Below, piece after piece: positions 1 through 8,144 of a stretch of 32,809 bases of DNA. The stretch lies in assembly GCA_031291415.1 (NCBI GenBank), contig JARLJB010000062.1, positions 1 to 32,809 of the forward strand, written 5' to 3'. Made by a program: the position numbers and the translations under genes. Under the pieces are notes generated by a model. That model searched no databases. It worked only from the letters and a program-made list of their open reading frames with translations, and was not told the origin of the DNA. Numbering within the stretch: the stretch's first letter is position 1; every line of letters begins with the position of its first letter. The stretch comes from Telmatospirillum sp. (GTDB taxonomy: Bacteria > Pseudomonadota > Alphaproteobacteria > Rhodospirillales > Magnetospirillaceae).

Positions 1-140
1 GCCACTTGATCGAAAATTTCTTCTGTCGACTCAAGCAGTTTCGAGCCATTGCGACCCGCTACGATAAAACTGCGAGAAATTTCCTCGCCGCCGTTCACCT
101 GGCGGCCTCTGTGGTCTGGCTCAATTGAGGACACGCCCTA
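1..140 (+). mobile_element. Right end of an IS5-family insertion sequence (partial)
   Basis: Only the last part of the element lies in the window. It carries the C-terminal end of a DDE transposase, and after its stop codon a short GC-rich stretch, GGACACGCCCTA, that looks like the terminal inverted repeat. The exact boundary cannot be fixed without the left end; a TA or CTAG target duplication at 138-142 is plausible and would place the tip at the parA stop codon. Confidence 0.6.
3..128 (+). CDS. IS5-family transposase, C-terminal fragment
   Basis: The reading frame is open from the window edge to a TGA stop, giving 41 residues of a longer protein whose start lies outside. The peptide contains HLIENFFCRLKQFR followed by ATRYDKTARNFLA, the typical C-terminal part of IS5-family DDE transposases (IS1031/IS427 type), where the Glu of LIENFF is the third catalytic acidic residue. 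This part looks intact. Whether the element is active depends on sequence outside the window. Confidence 0.75.
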   Translation, partial: HLIENFFCRLKQFRAIATRYDKTARNFLAAVHLAASVVWLN

Positions 141-792
141 GACCGCTGTTTTCGCGGCGGGCGTCAGGATGTCGGCGATTTCGCAGGCCAATGCGCGAAT
201 TTCGTTGGCGGCCGTCCCCTTCGGCTGGGTTTCGACGACGCCCTTTCCATCCATCATGCTGGCCGCGAAGGAGCTACGGTTACCCAGCGTCGATCGGGCC
301 AGGGGCATTCCTTCGGCCTCGATTCGTGCCCGGATGGTGTCGGCCAGGCGGCCCCGGGGCGGCAGGCGGTTGAGAATGAGCAAGGCGTGGCCTTTTTCCC
401 GCCGGACCAGTTCGAGGGTCGGTTTGGCGGCCCAGAGATCCATCGGACTTGGCTGCACCGGAACGAGGATCAAAGAGGCTGTTCTGATGGCAATTCGGGC
501 GTCTGTTTCGGCGTGCGGAGGCGTGTCGATCAACAGGATATCGAAATCCTCCTTCAACCGGTCGATTTCGGTCGAGAGTTTCCAGCCGGGAATTTCCGTG
601 GCGATCAAGGACGAGGAAATCGGGGTTTTCCCCCGCAAGGCGAACCAGGCCGAGACCGATCCCTGCGGGTCGACGTCGAGCAGGGCGACACGGTATCCTT
701 GCGATGCCCAGGCGACGGCAAGCTGGACAGCAATGGTGGTTTTTCCGGCCCCCCCCCTTTTGCTGTGCAATGGTCACTAGTTTTGCCGCCAT
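138..792 (-). pseudogene. parA: ParA-family partition ATPase, frameshifted in the P-loop
   Basis: On the reverse strand an ATG at 792 opens MAAKLVTIAQQKGG, the usual start of short ParA/MinD-type ATPases. The frame then breaks at a run of nine C (749-757), nine G on the coding strand. Eight G would read through as KGGAGKTT, a deviant Walker A motif. Beyond the run the other frame continues to the natural end with LDVDPQGS, IDTPPHAETD and PVQPSPMDLW, all ParA hallmarks. Total length without the extra base would be about 217 residues, normal for this subfamily. The break may be a sequencing homopolymer error, a true null mutation or a slippage site. A TTG at 770 could restart translation in the second frame but would lose the first beta strand. 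Such ATPases position plasmids, chromosomes or protein cargo; no parB lies beside it. Confidence 0.8.
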
Positions 793-940
793 GGTTCCCT
801 CGACAGTTGTTTTGAAACGGAAGGATGAACTGTCCAGAAGGATTTTCAAGCTTTAGTCAGCTTTGTCGCGGCGATGGGAAAAAGCTTTTCCGTTGCCTTT
901 TGCGCTGATCCATGCAGGCTCGATACCGTCGGGATATTAG

Positions 941-3139
941 ATGAGAGCCATCATGCCCAGCCGTGTTGCATATGCCGTTTGCTTGCTTTTTCTATTTCTC
1001 TGGTCCGCCGCCGATTCGGCGCAGGCCGGCTGTCCACTGGGATCGATCGACCATCGTCAGGGTGGCTCCTATCCGGCAGCGGCGCGCGGCGGGCAGCTCG
1101 ATGTCTTCCACGGCGTCAGCGTCGCCGATCCCTATCGTTGGATGGAGGCGATCGATGAGCCCGAGACCAGGGACTGGGTCAAAGCCGAAGCCAAACTGAG
1201 CGCCGCCTGTCTGGCCGCGATTCCCGAGCGCAACGGCATTGCCCGGCGCCTCAAGACGCTATGGAATTTCGAGCGCTGGTCTGCTCCGGTTCAGCATGGC
1301 GCCAATTGGTTTTTTTCCCATAACGACGGTTTACAGAACCAGTCGATGCTGTTCGTCGCCCCGACGCTCGAAGCGGGTCCGCGCCTGCTGCTGGATCCCA
1401 ACGGGCTGTCGAAGGATGGAACCGTGGCCTTGCGCGAACTGGCGATCAGCGACGATGGAACGCGTCTGGCCTATGCTCTTTCCGAGGCCGGTTCCGATTG
1501 GCAGACTTGGCATGTGCGCGACGTCGCCACCGGCAGGGATCTGCCGGACCAGATCCACTGGTCGAAGGCCGGTTCTGCAAGCTGGTTGAAGGACGGCTCC
1601 GGTTTCTACTATACGGCCTATGATCGGCCGCAGGAGGGGGCTGCACTCAAAGAGCGCAACGTTTATCAAAAGCTCTACCTGCACAAATTGGGAACCGCGC
1701 AGAGCGCCGATCGATTGATCTATGGCCGTTCGGACGATCCGGATTGGTTCGTCGGCGGACAAGTCAGCGACGACGGACGTTTTTTGGTCATCCAGGCCAA
1801 TCACGGGGACGACGTGCGCAATACCTTGCTGGTCGAGGGTCTGTCGGCGCCGGCCACGGCCATCCAGACGGTGATCGGCGAGCCCGACGCCAGTTATACC
1901 TTCATCGGCAATGTCGGCGGAACCCTTTACGTGCTGACCGACCGCGAGGCGCCGCGTTACCGGATCATCGCAATCGATCTTGGTCGGCCACAACCGGAAA
2001 ACTGGAGAACGATCGTCGCCGAAAGCGATGAGACGTTGGAAAGCGCCGGCCTGGTCGGCGGCCAAGTTGTTGCCAAATATCTCAAGGACGCGCATAGCGC
2101 CGTGGTCCGTTTCGCTCTGGACGGCAAAAGGCTGGGCGATGTCGGGTTGCCTGGTCTCGGCACTGCCAGTGGTTTCGATGGGCAGTTGGCAAGCTCAGAG
2201 ACCACGTTCGTGTTCAGCAGCTATACGCAGCCGCCTTCGGTCTACCGCCTTGATCTCAGTACCGGCAAAACGGCGGTCTGGCGCGCACCGAAGCTCGCAG
2301 GTTTTGACCCTGCGGCGTTCGAGACCCGTCAGGTCTTCGCGTCCAGCAAAGATGGAACGAAGGTCCCGATCTTTCTGGTGGCGCGCCGAGGCGTTGCCCT
2401 GGACGGCAGCAACCCAACCATTCTCTATGGTTACGGCGGCTTCAATATTTCGCTGGAACCGCAATTCTCGCCGTCCATCGCCGGCTGGCTGGACATGGGC
2501 GGCGTTTATGCCGTCGCCACGCTGCGGGGCGGCGGCGAATACGGTCGGGCCTGGCATGAAGCCGGCATGAAGACCCACAAACAGAACGTTTTCGATGATT
2601 TCATCGCGGCGGCCTCCTATCTGATCGACGAAAAATGGACGTCTCCATCGCGGCTGGCCATTCTCGGGGGATCGAACGGCGGCCTGCTGGTCGGCGCCGT
2701 CCTCGAGCAGCGGCCGGAGCTGTTCGCGGCGGCGGTGCCTGAGGTCGGCGTCATGGATATGCTGCGATTCCGCGAGTTTACCATCGGGAAGGGGTGGGAA
2801 TCCGACTATGGGTCGGTCGATGACCCCGAGGAATTCAAAGCGCTGCTTGCCTATTCGCCGGTCCACAACGTCAAAAGCGGTGTCGATTATCCGGCGACAT
2901 TGGTAATCACCGGCGATCATGACGACCGCGTGTTCCCCGCGCACAGTTTCAAGTTCGCAGCGGCGATGCAGAACGCCAATCCCGACGGCAAACCGGTTCT
3001 GATCCGTATCGAGACGCGGGCCGGACATGGCCAAGGCAAACCGACGGCCAAACGCATCGCCGAGACCGCCGACGTCTTCGCGTTCATTCGTCAATCGTTT
3101 GGACTGGCCGCGGCAAGGCGGTTGGAAAGGAGAGAGTAA
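941..3139 (+). CDS. Secreted prolyl oligopeptidase (S9A family serine peptidase)
   Basis: The 732-residue protein begins with a signal peptide (hydrophobic core AVCLLFLFLW, cleavage near AQAG), so it should act in the periplasm or outside, cutting short peptides after proline. The first two thirds form the seven-bladed beta-propeller lid, beginning with the family-typical region around DPYRWME. The C-terminal alpha/beta hydrolase carries YGYGGFNI, TLRGGGEYG and the triad: Ser578 in GGSNGG, Asp661 in GDHDDRV and His696 in RAGHGQGKP. Length matches bacterial prolyl endopeptidases. A second ATG at 953 is an equally possible start, since neither has a strong ribosome site. The DoxX gene begins 3 bases after the stop, so the two are probably co-transcribed. 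Confidence 0.92.
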   Translation: MRAIMPSRVAYAVCLLFLFLWSAADSAQAGCPLGSIDHRQGGSYPAAARGGQLDVFHGVSVADPYRWMEAIDEPETRDWVKAEAKLSAACLAAIPERNGIARRLKTLWNFERWSAPVQHGANWFFSHNDGLQNQSMLFVAPTLEAGPRLLLDPNGLSKDGTVALRELAISDDGTRLAYALSEAGSDWQTWHVRDVATGRDLPDQIHWSKAGSASWLKDGSGFYYTAYDRPQEGAALKERNVYQKLYLHKLGTAQSADRLIYGRSDDPDWFVGGQVSDDGRFLVIQANHGDDVRNTLLVEGLSAPATAIQTVIGEPDASYTFIGNVGGTLYVLTDREAPRYRIIAIDLGRPQPENWRTIVAESDETLESAGLVGGQVVAKYLKDAHSAVVRFALDGKRLGDVGLPGLGTASGFDGQLASSETTFVFSSYTQPPSVYRLDLSTGKTAVWRAPKLAGFDPAAFETRQVFASSKDGTKVPIFLVARRGVALDGSNPTILYGYGGFNISLEPQFSPSIAGWLDMGGVYAVATLRGGGEYGRAWHEAGMKTHKQNVFDDFIAAASYLIDEKWTSPSRLAILGGSNGGLLVGAVLEQRPELFAAAVPEVGVMDMLRFREFTIGKGWESDYGSVDDPEEFKALLAYSPVHNVKSGVDYPATLVITGDHDDRVFPAHSFKFAAAMQNANPDGKPVLIRIETRAGHGQGKPTAKRIAETADVFAFIRQSFGLAAARRLERRE

Positions 3140-3142
3140 CCG

Positions 3143-3550
3143 ATGTTGAGAAAAATCAACCAGATCCTCGCCATGCCCGAGCTTGGAAAGCTCATTCTGC
3201 GGGTGTCCTTCGGCATCATGATGCTGTTTCACGGCTGGGCGAAGATCGTCCATGGGGTCGCCCCCATTGAAAAGATGCTCGTCGCCCACGGATTTCCGGC
3301 CATCATGGCCTGGGGCTATCTGGTTACCGAAGTCGTGGCGCCCGCCTGCATGGTCTTGGGACTATGGACCCGCCTCTCAGCGCTGATCGTCGCCTGGGGC
3401 ATGGTCGTTGCCACGTACCTGAGCGACACCAACCTGTCCGGCGTTACTGCCGTCGGCGCCTGGGAGGCGGAAAAAACCGCTGTCTATCTTTTCGCCGCTG
3501 TGGCGACGGCGCTTCTCGGGTCGGGACGCTACGCCGTCAGGCCGGATTAA
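3143..3550 (+). CDS. DoxX family membrane protein
   Basis: This 135-residue protein has four hydrophobic segments and the DoxX pattern: LILRVSFGIMMLFHGWAKI near residues 17-35, then LVTEVVAPACMVLGLWTRLSA and a final helix before GSGRYAV. DoxX proteins are small inner-membrane proteins linked in some bacteria to thiol or sulfur redox balance; a specific substrate cannot be read from sequence. The start follows GGAGAGAG at good distance and lies 3 bases after the peptidase stop, so it is likely translated from the same message. Confidence 0.85.
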   Translation: MLRKINQILAMPELGKLILRVSFGIMMLFHGWAKIVHGVAPIEKMLVAHGFPAIMAWGYLVTEVVAPACMVLGLWTRLSALIVAWGMVVATYLSDTNLSGVTAVGAWEAEKTAVYLFAAVATALLGSGRYAVRPD

Positions 3551-3619
3551 CCCATTTTGCCGCGTCCCTGAGTCTCACCGGCTTGTCCCTTGACAGACTG
3601 TGGATTTATGGCAGAAGTG

Positions 3620-3647
3620 TTGTCCGCTATATACGATCGTATATAAC
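3620..3647 (+). promoter_or_regulatory. Candidate promoter overlapping the Mo-box
   Basis: TTGTCC (3620-3625) and TATAAC (3642-3647) are separated by 16 bases and resemble sigma-70 -35 and -10 boxes. The palindrome at 3624-3649 covers the spacer and the -10 box, an arrangement that suits repression by steric exclusion. An alternative -35, TTGACA at 3590-3595, lacks a good partner at 16-18 bases. Inferred from sequence only. Confidence 0.45.
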
Positions 3648-3649
3648 GG
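3624..3649. promoter_or_regulatory. Mo-box: predicted ModE operator
   Basis: The site consists of half-sites CCGCTATATA and TATATAACGG separated by six bases, CGATCG. The inner 18 bases (3628-3645) are a perfect palindrome; across all 26 bases only one pair (3627/3646) fails to match. This agrees with the ModE consensus known from E. coli and Rhodobacter capsulatus, CGnTATATA-N6-TATATAnCG. ModE with bound molybdate normally represses high-affinity molybdate transporters. The site lies 113 bases before the first gene of the ABC transporter operon and is the strongest evidence for the metal handled by it. Confidence 0.85.
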
Positions 3650-3762
3650 CGATTGACGTTCCTCACGTGGAATAATCCGGTGTCGGCTGGCGGACGCCGC
3701 CACTGCGGGATCGGCATCGCGGTTTCGCCTTATCCGTAAAGCCATCTCGGGGGAAAATATCC

Positions 3763-5139
3763 ATGTCGGCTCCGCATATTGCCGTCGCAGCAATCGTCCA
3801 CTCAGATGACGACGATGCCGGTGTCACTGAGCTTCTAGCGAATTTCGCGTTGGATCTGGTCCGGCGTGGCACTGCCGTCAAGGGGTTGGTCCAGCGCAAC
3901 ACCCCCAACGAGAGCGGCGGCCATTATCATATGGATCTGATCGATGTGGAGACCGGCCATGCCTACCGCATCACGCAAGATCTCGGGAAAGGATCGTCCT
4001 CCTGTTGTCTCGATCCGGGGGCGATCGAGGAGGCCAGCGTGGTGCTGCGCCGGGTTTTCGACAGCCCGTCCGAATTGGTGGTCGTCAACCGATTCGGCGG
4101 TCAGGAAACCAGCGGCAGAGGATTCGCCGACGAGATGCTGCAGATCATGGCCGAAGGCGTGCCGTTGTTGACCGCCGTCGCCGCGCGTCACAAGGCCGAC
4201 TGGCAACGGTTCACCGGTCCAAGCACCATTTTGCTGCCGCCGACCAGGGAGGCGCTTGAACGGTGGTTTTCCGGTCTTCCCGGCAATGACGGAGAGCGGA
4301 CGGTCCAACAGCATTCCGGCGTCCTGGCCGAGACGATCGACGCGGTGTCCTCGCTGCTCGGTCCAATGCTGAAGGATATTGTCGTCGAACGGGCGGTCAT
4401 CGGTCAGTACTTCACGGGCGTCAAGCTGAGCACCGGCAGCGGCGGCGCCGCCTTTTCGCTCGCCAAGCCGATCATCAACTCGGTCAACTGCAAAGCCCTG
4501 CCCAAGGCGATCTACCAGGCAGGAAAACTGCGCGGGCGACCGGTCACCGAGTTCCTGAACGACATCTGGGAGGATGTCGGTGCTTGTCGTGCCCTCGGCG
4601 TGGCCGTCGTCAATGCGCTGGCCGACACCTGTTGGCGACGGCATCCGCATCCGGGATGGTTCATCGAGAGTGGCATTGACGCGCTGACGGCGGCGAACCC
4701 GCAACCGGGCGAAAGAGTGGTCATGGTTGGGGCGTTCGTATCCTACGTGCGCCGGCTGAAGGAGGCAGGTCAGCCTTTGACGGTGCTGGAGCTCAGCCCA
4801 ACCACTTTGACAGCCGACGAAATGGTGTTTTTCCGCCCGGCGGACCAGGCGCCCGAGGTCGTTCCGAACGCCGATCTGTTGATCTTGACCGGATCGACGA
4901 TGGTCAATGACACGATGGACGATCTGTTCGCGCTTGTGCAACCCGAGACGCGGGTCGCCGTGGTCGGCCCCAGCGTGCCGCTGCTGCCCGATATTCTGGG
5001 CGATCGCGGGGCGGACATCCTGGCGACCATCCGCATCACCGATCCCGATCACTTCCTTGATGTTCTGGCCGAAGGCGGCGGAACTCAAGGCGTCTACGAC
5101 GGATCGGCTGAATTGGTGATCATGCGGCGCCGGGACTGA
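3763..5139 (+). CDS. DUF2478-DUF4213-DUF364 fusion protein, Mo/W metabolism
   Basis: The 458-residue protein is soluble with no signal peptide. Residues 5-170 match DUF2478, a P-loop-related family often encoded beside molybdate transporters; visible landmarks are GLVQRN, MDLIDVETG, ITQDLGKGSSSCCLD, VVNRFGGQE and GRGFADE. From about 185 a DUF4213 domain follows (IVVERAVIGQYFTGVKLSTG) and then a Rossmann-like DUF364 domain with GERVVMVGAFVSYVRRL, LELSP and LILTGSTMVNDTMDDL. Structural work on a DUF364 protein proposed a heavy-metal chelation site between these two domains. It is the first gene after the Mo-box, and a separate DUF4213-DUF364 protein ends the same operon. I infer a cytoplasmic role in handling or sensing imported molybdate or tungstate; the reaction is unknown. 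Confidence 0.8.
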   Translation: MSAPHIAVAAIVHSDDDDAGVTELLANFALDLVRRGTAVKGLVQRNTPNESGGHYHMDLIDVETGHAYRITQDLGKGSSSCCLDPGAIEEASVVLRRVFDSPSELVVVNRFGGQETSGRGFADEMLQIMAEGVPLLTAVAARHKADWQRFTGPSTILLPPTREALERWFSGLPGNDGERTVQQHSGVLAETIDAVSSLLGPMLKDIVVERAVIGQYFTGVKLSTGSGGAAFSLAKPIINSVNCKALPKAIYQAGKLRGRPVTEFLNDIWEDVGACRALGVAVVNALADTCWRRHPHPGWFIESGIDALTAANPQPGERVVMVGAFVSYVRRLKEAGQPLTVLELSPTTLTADEMVFFRPADQAPEVVPNADLLILTGSTMVNDTMDDLFALVQPETRVAVVGPSVPLLPDILGDRGADILATIRITDPDHFLDVLAEGGGTQGVYDGSAELVIMRRRD

Positions 5140-5168
5140 CCTCTCCAGGCTCGCGAAGGATTGGAAGC

Positions 5169-6263
5169 ATGCGGATGACAGTTCGACATTGGGTAAGATT
5201 GCTGACCTGGGGAGCCCTTTTGGCGGTAGCGGCCATGCTGCCGGTGGCCGCGAATGCGGCAGACGACTCTCAGGTGGCACCCGGCGAGGCGGCGATATGG
5301 GGAACCCTGCCGCCGAAAATCGACCGTGTTTTCGCCGCCGGCCCACCGGCATCTGTCCTGGTGGCGGTGATCGCCCCGGAGAAACTGATTGGCTGGCCCC
5401 TTGAGTTGAGCGCCAAGGCGAAGGCTCTGCTGCCCCCGGATCTCGCCGCGTTGCAAACGGTCGGCCACTTGGCCGGTCGGGGCAGTACCTCCAGTCCGGA
5501 AGCCGTCGCGGCGCTGCGGCCGGACCTGATCCTCGATGCCGGGGAGGTCAGTGCCACATATCTGACCATGGCGGAACGGGTGCAACGCCAGACCGGCATT
5601 ACTTATGCCCTGATCAACGGGCGCTTCGTCAATACTCCGACGATTCTCCGGCAAGCCGGCAAGCTTTTGGGCCATCCCGATCGCGGCGAGGAGTTGGCCC
5701 TCTTTGCCGAAGGATTGATGGCTGAGATCTCTCGAAAGATCGCCACGGTTCCGCAATCGGATCGGCCGCGAGTCTATTTTGCCCGAGGTCCGCATGGCCT
5801 CGAAACCGGACTCAGAGGATCCATCAACAGCGAGCTCATCGAGTATCTGGGGGCGGTGAACATCGCCGGCGAGAAGGAAGGCACCGGCATCGCCACCGTT
5901 TCCATGGAACAGGTGATGCGGTGGGATCCCGACGTCATCCTGGTCGAGGCGCCGACCTTCGTTGCCCAGGAGGAGTCAGCCTCTTTCTTCAAAGACGGGT
6001 TGCAAAAGGACTCTTGGCAGCAACTCCGCGCGGTTCGCAATCATCGGGTCTTTCTCGCGCCGGCTTTGCCCTTCGGTTGGATAGACGCTCCACCCAGCGT
6101 CAACCGGATCGTTGGACTTCCCTGGCTGGCCGGGAAGCTCTATCCCGACCTGTTCAAGGACGTCATGCGCCAGCAGATATTGACGTTTTATCAAAAGTTC
6201 TACCGCGTCACTCTGTCGGATGAGCAGCTCGATCATCTGGTGAAGGGGGACGCATCCATATGA
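5169..6263 (+). CDS. Periplasmic metal/oxyanion-binding protein of a type II ABC importer
   Basis: The 364-residue protein has a signal peptide (LLTWGALLAVAAMLPVAANAA). The mature part follows the class III solute-binding fold of iron-siderophore and cobalamin binders: VAVIAPEKLIGWPL, a conserved SPEAVAALRPDLILDAG region, a long linking helix, then the second lobe ending in PFGWIDAPPSVNRIVGLPWLA. The latter is typical of the TroA-like group that also contains Haemophilus MolA. It should deliver substrate to the permease whose ATG overlaps its stop codon (ATGA, 6260-6263). An ATG two codons downstream, at 5175, has better ribosome-site spacing. Because of the Mo-box I favour molybdate or tungstate over an iron chelate, but the binding residues do not prove it. 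Confidence 0.85.
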   Translation: MRMTVRHWVRLLTWGALLAVAAMLPVAANAADDSQVAPGEAAIWGTLPPKIDRVFAAGPPASVLVAVIAPEKLIGWPLELSAKAKALLPPDLAALQTVGHLAGRGSTSSPEAVAALRPDLILDAGEVSATYLTMAERVQRQTGITYALINGRFVNTPTILRQAGKLLGHPDRGEELALFAEGLMAEISRKIATVPQSDRPRVYFARGPHGLETGLRGSINSELIEYLGAVNIAGEKEGTGIATVSMEQVMRWDPDVILVEAPTFVAQEESASFFKDGLQKDSWQQLRAVRNHRVFLAPALPFGWIDAPPSVNRIVGLPWLAGKLYPDLFKDVMRQQILTFYQKFYRVTLSDEQLDHLVKGDASI

Positions 6264-7315
6264 CATCCGAGCCGATGTCGGCGGCCGTTCCTGAGAAGAC
6301 GGCGGCCTTGCCGCTGATCATCTCGGCCGTTCTGCTCGTGGTGGTCGTTGTCGCCTCCTTCCGAATGGGACGGTTCCCGGTGACGTCCCATGACGTGTTC
6401 GCCGTGGTCTGGGCCAAGATCAGCGGCGGCACTGCGTCGGTCGAACCAGTGGTGCAGGCCGTCATCCTCAATGTCCGCTTGCCGCGGGTCATCGCCGGTA
6501 TTCTGGTGGGCGGCGCCTTGTCGGTGGCCGGCGCGACCTATCAAGGGATGTTTCGCAACCCATTGGTATCGCCGGATATTCTCGGCGTCTCGGCGGGGGC
6601 CGGCGTCGGGGCGGTTCTGGGGATCTTCCTCGGCTGGTCGGTTTTGGCCATTCAAGGTGCTGCCTTCCTGACCGGTTTGGCGGCGGTGGCCGGTGTCTAT
6701 GGTCTGGCGATGACGATGCGCCATCAGGAACGGACCCTGGTCCTGGTGCTGACCGGCGTTGCCGTGGCCACGCTGCTCGAAGCGGCGCTGTCGGTGATGC
6801 AATTGTTGGCCGATCCCTATACGCAATTGCCGACCATCACTTATTGGCTGATGGGAAGCCTCAATGCCGCGTCGCCCGAGGATGTCATGGTGGCCGGCCC
6901 GGCCATTCTGCTTGGCCTGATTCCCCTCTGGATATTGCGCTGGCGCATGAATCTGCTGTGCCTCGGCGACGAGGAAGCGCAGGCGCTTGGCATTCAGACG
7001 ACAGTCTTTCGTGCCATCTTCATCGTTTCGGCGACCCTGATGACGGCGGCCGCCGTGGCAATCAGCGGGGCGCACGGCTGGCGGGGCCTGGGTTGGGTCG
7101 GACTGATCATTCCACACATCGCCCGTCTGTTGGTCGGTCCTGATTTCACGCGACTTCTCCCCATCTCGCTGATGTTGGGGGCCGCATTCATAGTGGCCAT
7201 GGACAGCCTGGCCCGCAGCATGGGGGTAACGGAAATTCCACTCGGCATTCTTACGTCGGTGGTCGGCGTGCCGTTTTTCCTGTGGCTGTTGACTTCGATG
7301 AGGCGTGTCTGGTGA
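6260..7315 (+). CDS. FecCD-type ABC transporter permease
   Basis: The 351-residue inner-membrane protein has about ten transmembrane helices and classic FecCD/BtuC signatures: RLPRVIAGILVGGALSVAGATYQGMFRNPLVSPDILGV split over helices 2-3, the coupling-helix region around LGIQTT, and GWRGLGWVGLIIPHIARLLVGPDF near residue 270. It forms the channel of the importer as a homodimer with the neighbouring ATPase. Translation looks coupled on both sides: a 4-base ATGA overlap with the binding-protein gene and a 4-base GTGA overlap with the ATPase gene. The same architecture is used for molybdate by Haemophilus MolB. Confidence 0.9.
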   Translation: MTSEPMSAAVPEKTAALPLIISAVLLVVVVVASFRMGRFPVTSHDVFAVVWAKISGGTASVEPVVQAVILNVRLPRVIAGILVGGALSVAGATYQGMFRNPLVSPDILGVSAGAGVGAVLGIFLGWSVLAIQGAAFLTGLAAVAGVYGLAMTMRHQERTLVLVLTGVAVATLLEAALSVMQLLADPYTQLPTITYWLMGSLNAASPEDVMVAGPAILLGLIPLWILRWRMNLLCLGDEEAQALGIQTTVFRAIFIVSATLMTAAAVAISGAHGWRGLGWVGLIIPHIARLLVGPDFTRLLPISLMLGAAFIVAMDSLARSMGVTEIPLGILTSVVGVPFFLWLLTSMRRVW

Positions 7316-8118
7316 CCTTGCTGAAGGTTGAGAATCTCGATTTCGGTTATGGCCGAAGGCGGGTTGGAAGCGGCATCGGCTTCGACTTGGCCGGTGGCGA
7401 TGTGATGTGTCTGCTGGGGCCGAACGGCAGCGGCAAGACGACTCTCTTCAAGACGCTGCTCGGTCTGCTGCCCTGCCAGGGAGGCCGGATCGTCCTCGAC
7501 GATGAACCGGTGGCGCTGTGGTCTCGCCGACGGTTTGCCCGCGCCATGGCTTATGTGCCGCAGACGTCGCCAAATTCGTTTTCCTTCAGCGCCCTGCAAA
7601 CGGTGGTGATGGGCCGCTCGGCGCATATCGACCTGTTTTCCCGGCCGACGACACATGATTTCGCCATGGCCAAGGGCGCGATGCGGGCCTTGGGAATCGA
7701 GGCTCTTGGGTCCCGGCCGGTTCCCGAGCTGAGTGGCGGCGAGCGACAATTGGTGATGATCGCCCGCGCCCTGGCCCAGGAACCGCGCATTCTGGTGATG
7801 GATGAACCAACCGCCAATCTCGATTTCGGCAATCGCGTGAAGGTCCTTGGTCAAATCCGGAAATTGGCGGATCAGGGCATTGCCGTGATCTTGTCGACCC
7901 ACGATCCCGATCACGCGTTTCAGATCGCCAACCAGGTCGCTCTGTTGCATGAGGGGCGGCAGGTCGCATGCGGGGCGCCGGCAAGCGTCATCACAGCCGA
8001 GAGCCTGCGTCTGGTCTACGGCATCGACGTATCCATCGTGGCGGTGTCGGGCAAGGCGACGCAGCATTGGGTTTGTCTGCCCGACAGCCGCCTGAGTTCT
8101 GTTCAAGAAAGTCTTTGA
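7312..8118 (+). CDS. ABC transporter ATP-binding protein (FecE/BtuD type)
   Basis: I place the start at the GTG overlapping the permease stop (GTGA). It gives MTLLKVENLDFGYG, the usual N-terminus, with GAGG upstream; a GTG 30 bases earlier would add ten unlikely residues. The 268-residue ATPase has Walker A GPNGSGKTT (36-44), signature LSGGERQ (140-146), Walker B ILVMDEP (160-166) and the switch His197 in STHDPDH. It energises the FecCD permease at the inner face of the membrane. All catalytic elements are intact. Confidence 0.93.
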   Translation: MTLLKVENLDFGYGRRRVGSGIGFDLAGGDVMCLLGPNGSGKTTLFKTLLGLLPCQGGRIVLDDEPVALWSRRRFARAMAYVPQTSPNSFSFSALQTVVMGRSAHIDLFSRPTTHDFAMAKGAMRALGIEALGSRPVPELSGGERQLVMIARALAQEPRILVMDEPTANLDFGNRVKVLGQIRKLADQGIAVILSTHDPDHAFQIANQVALLHEGRQVACGAPASVITAESLRLVYGIDVSIVAVSGKATQHWVCLPDSRLSSVQESL

Positions 8119-8144
8119 GAGTCCTGTGCCTTAAGGGGGATGCC

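Noticed and set aside
3835-5352. Reverse open frame of 505 codons
   Set aside because: It is the shadow of the DUF2478-DUF364 gene and runs into the next gene of the operon.
7968-8144. Longer start for the second DUF364 gene
   Set aside because: The extension lies inside the ATPase gene in another frame and has no family likeness; the ATG at 8145 has a good ribosome site.
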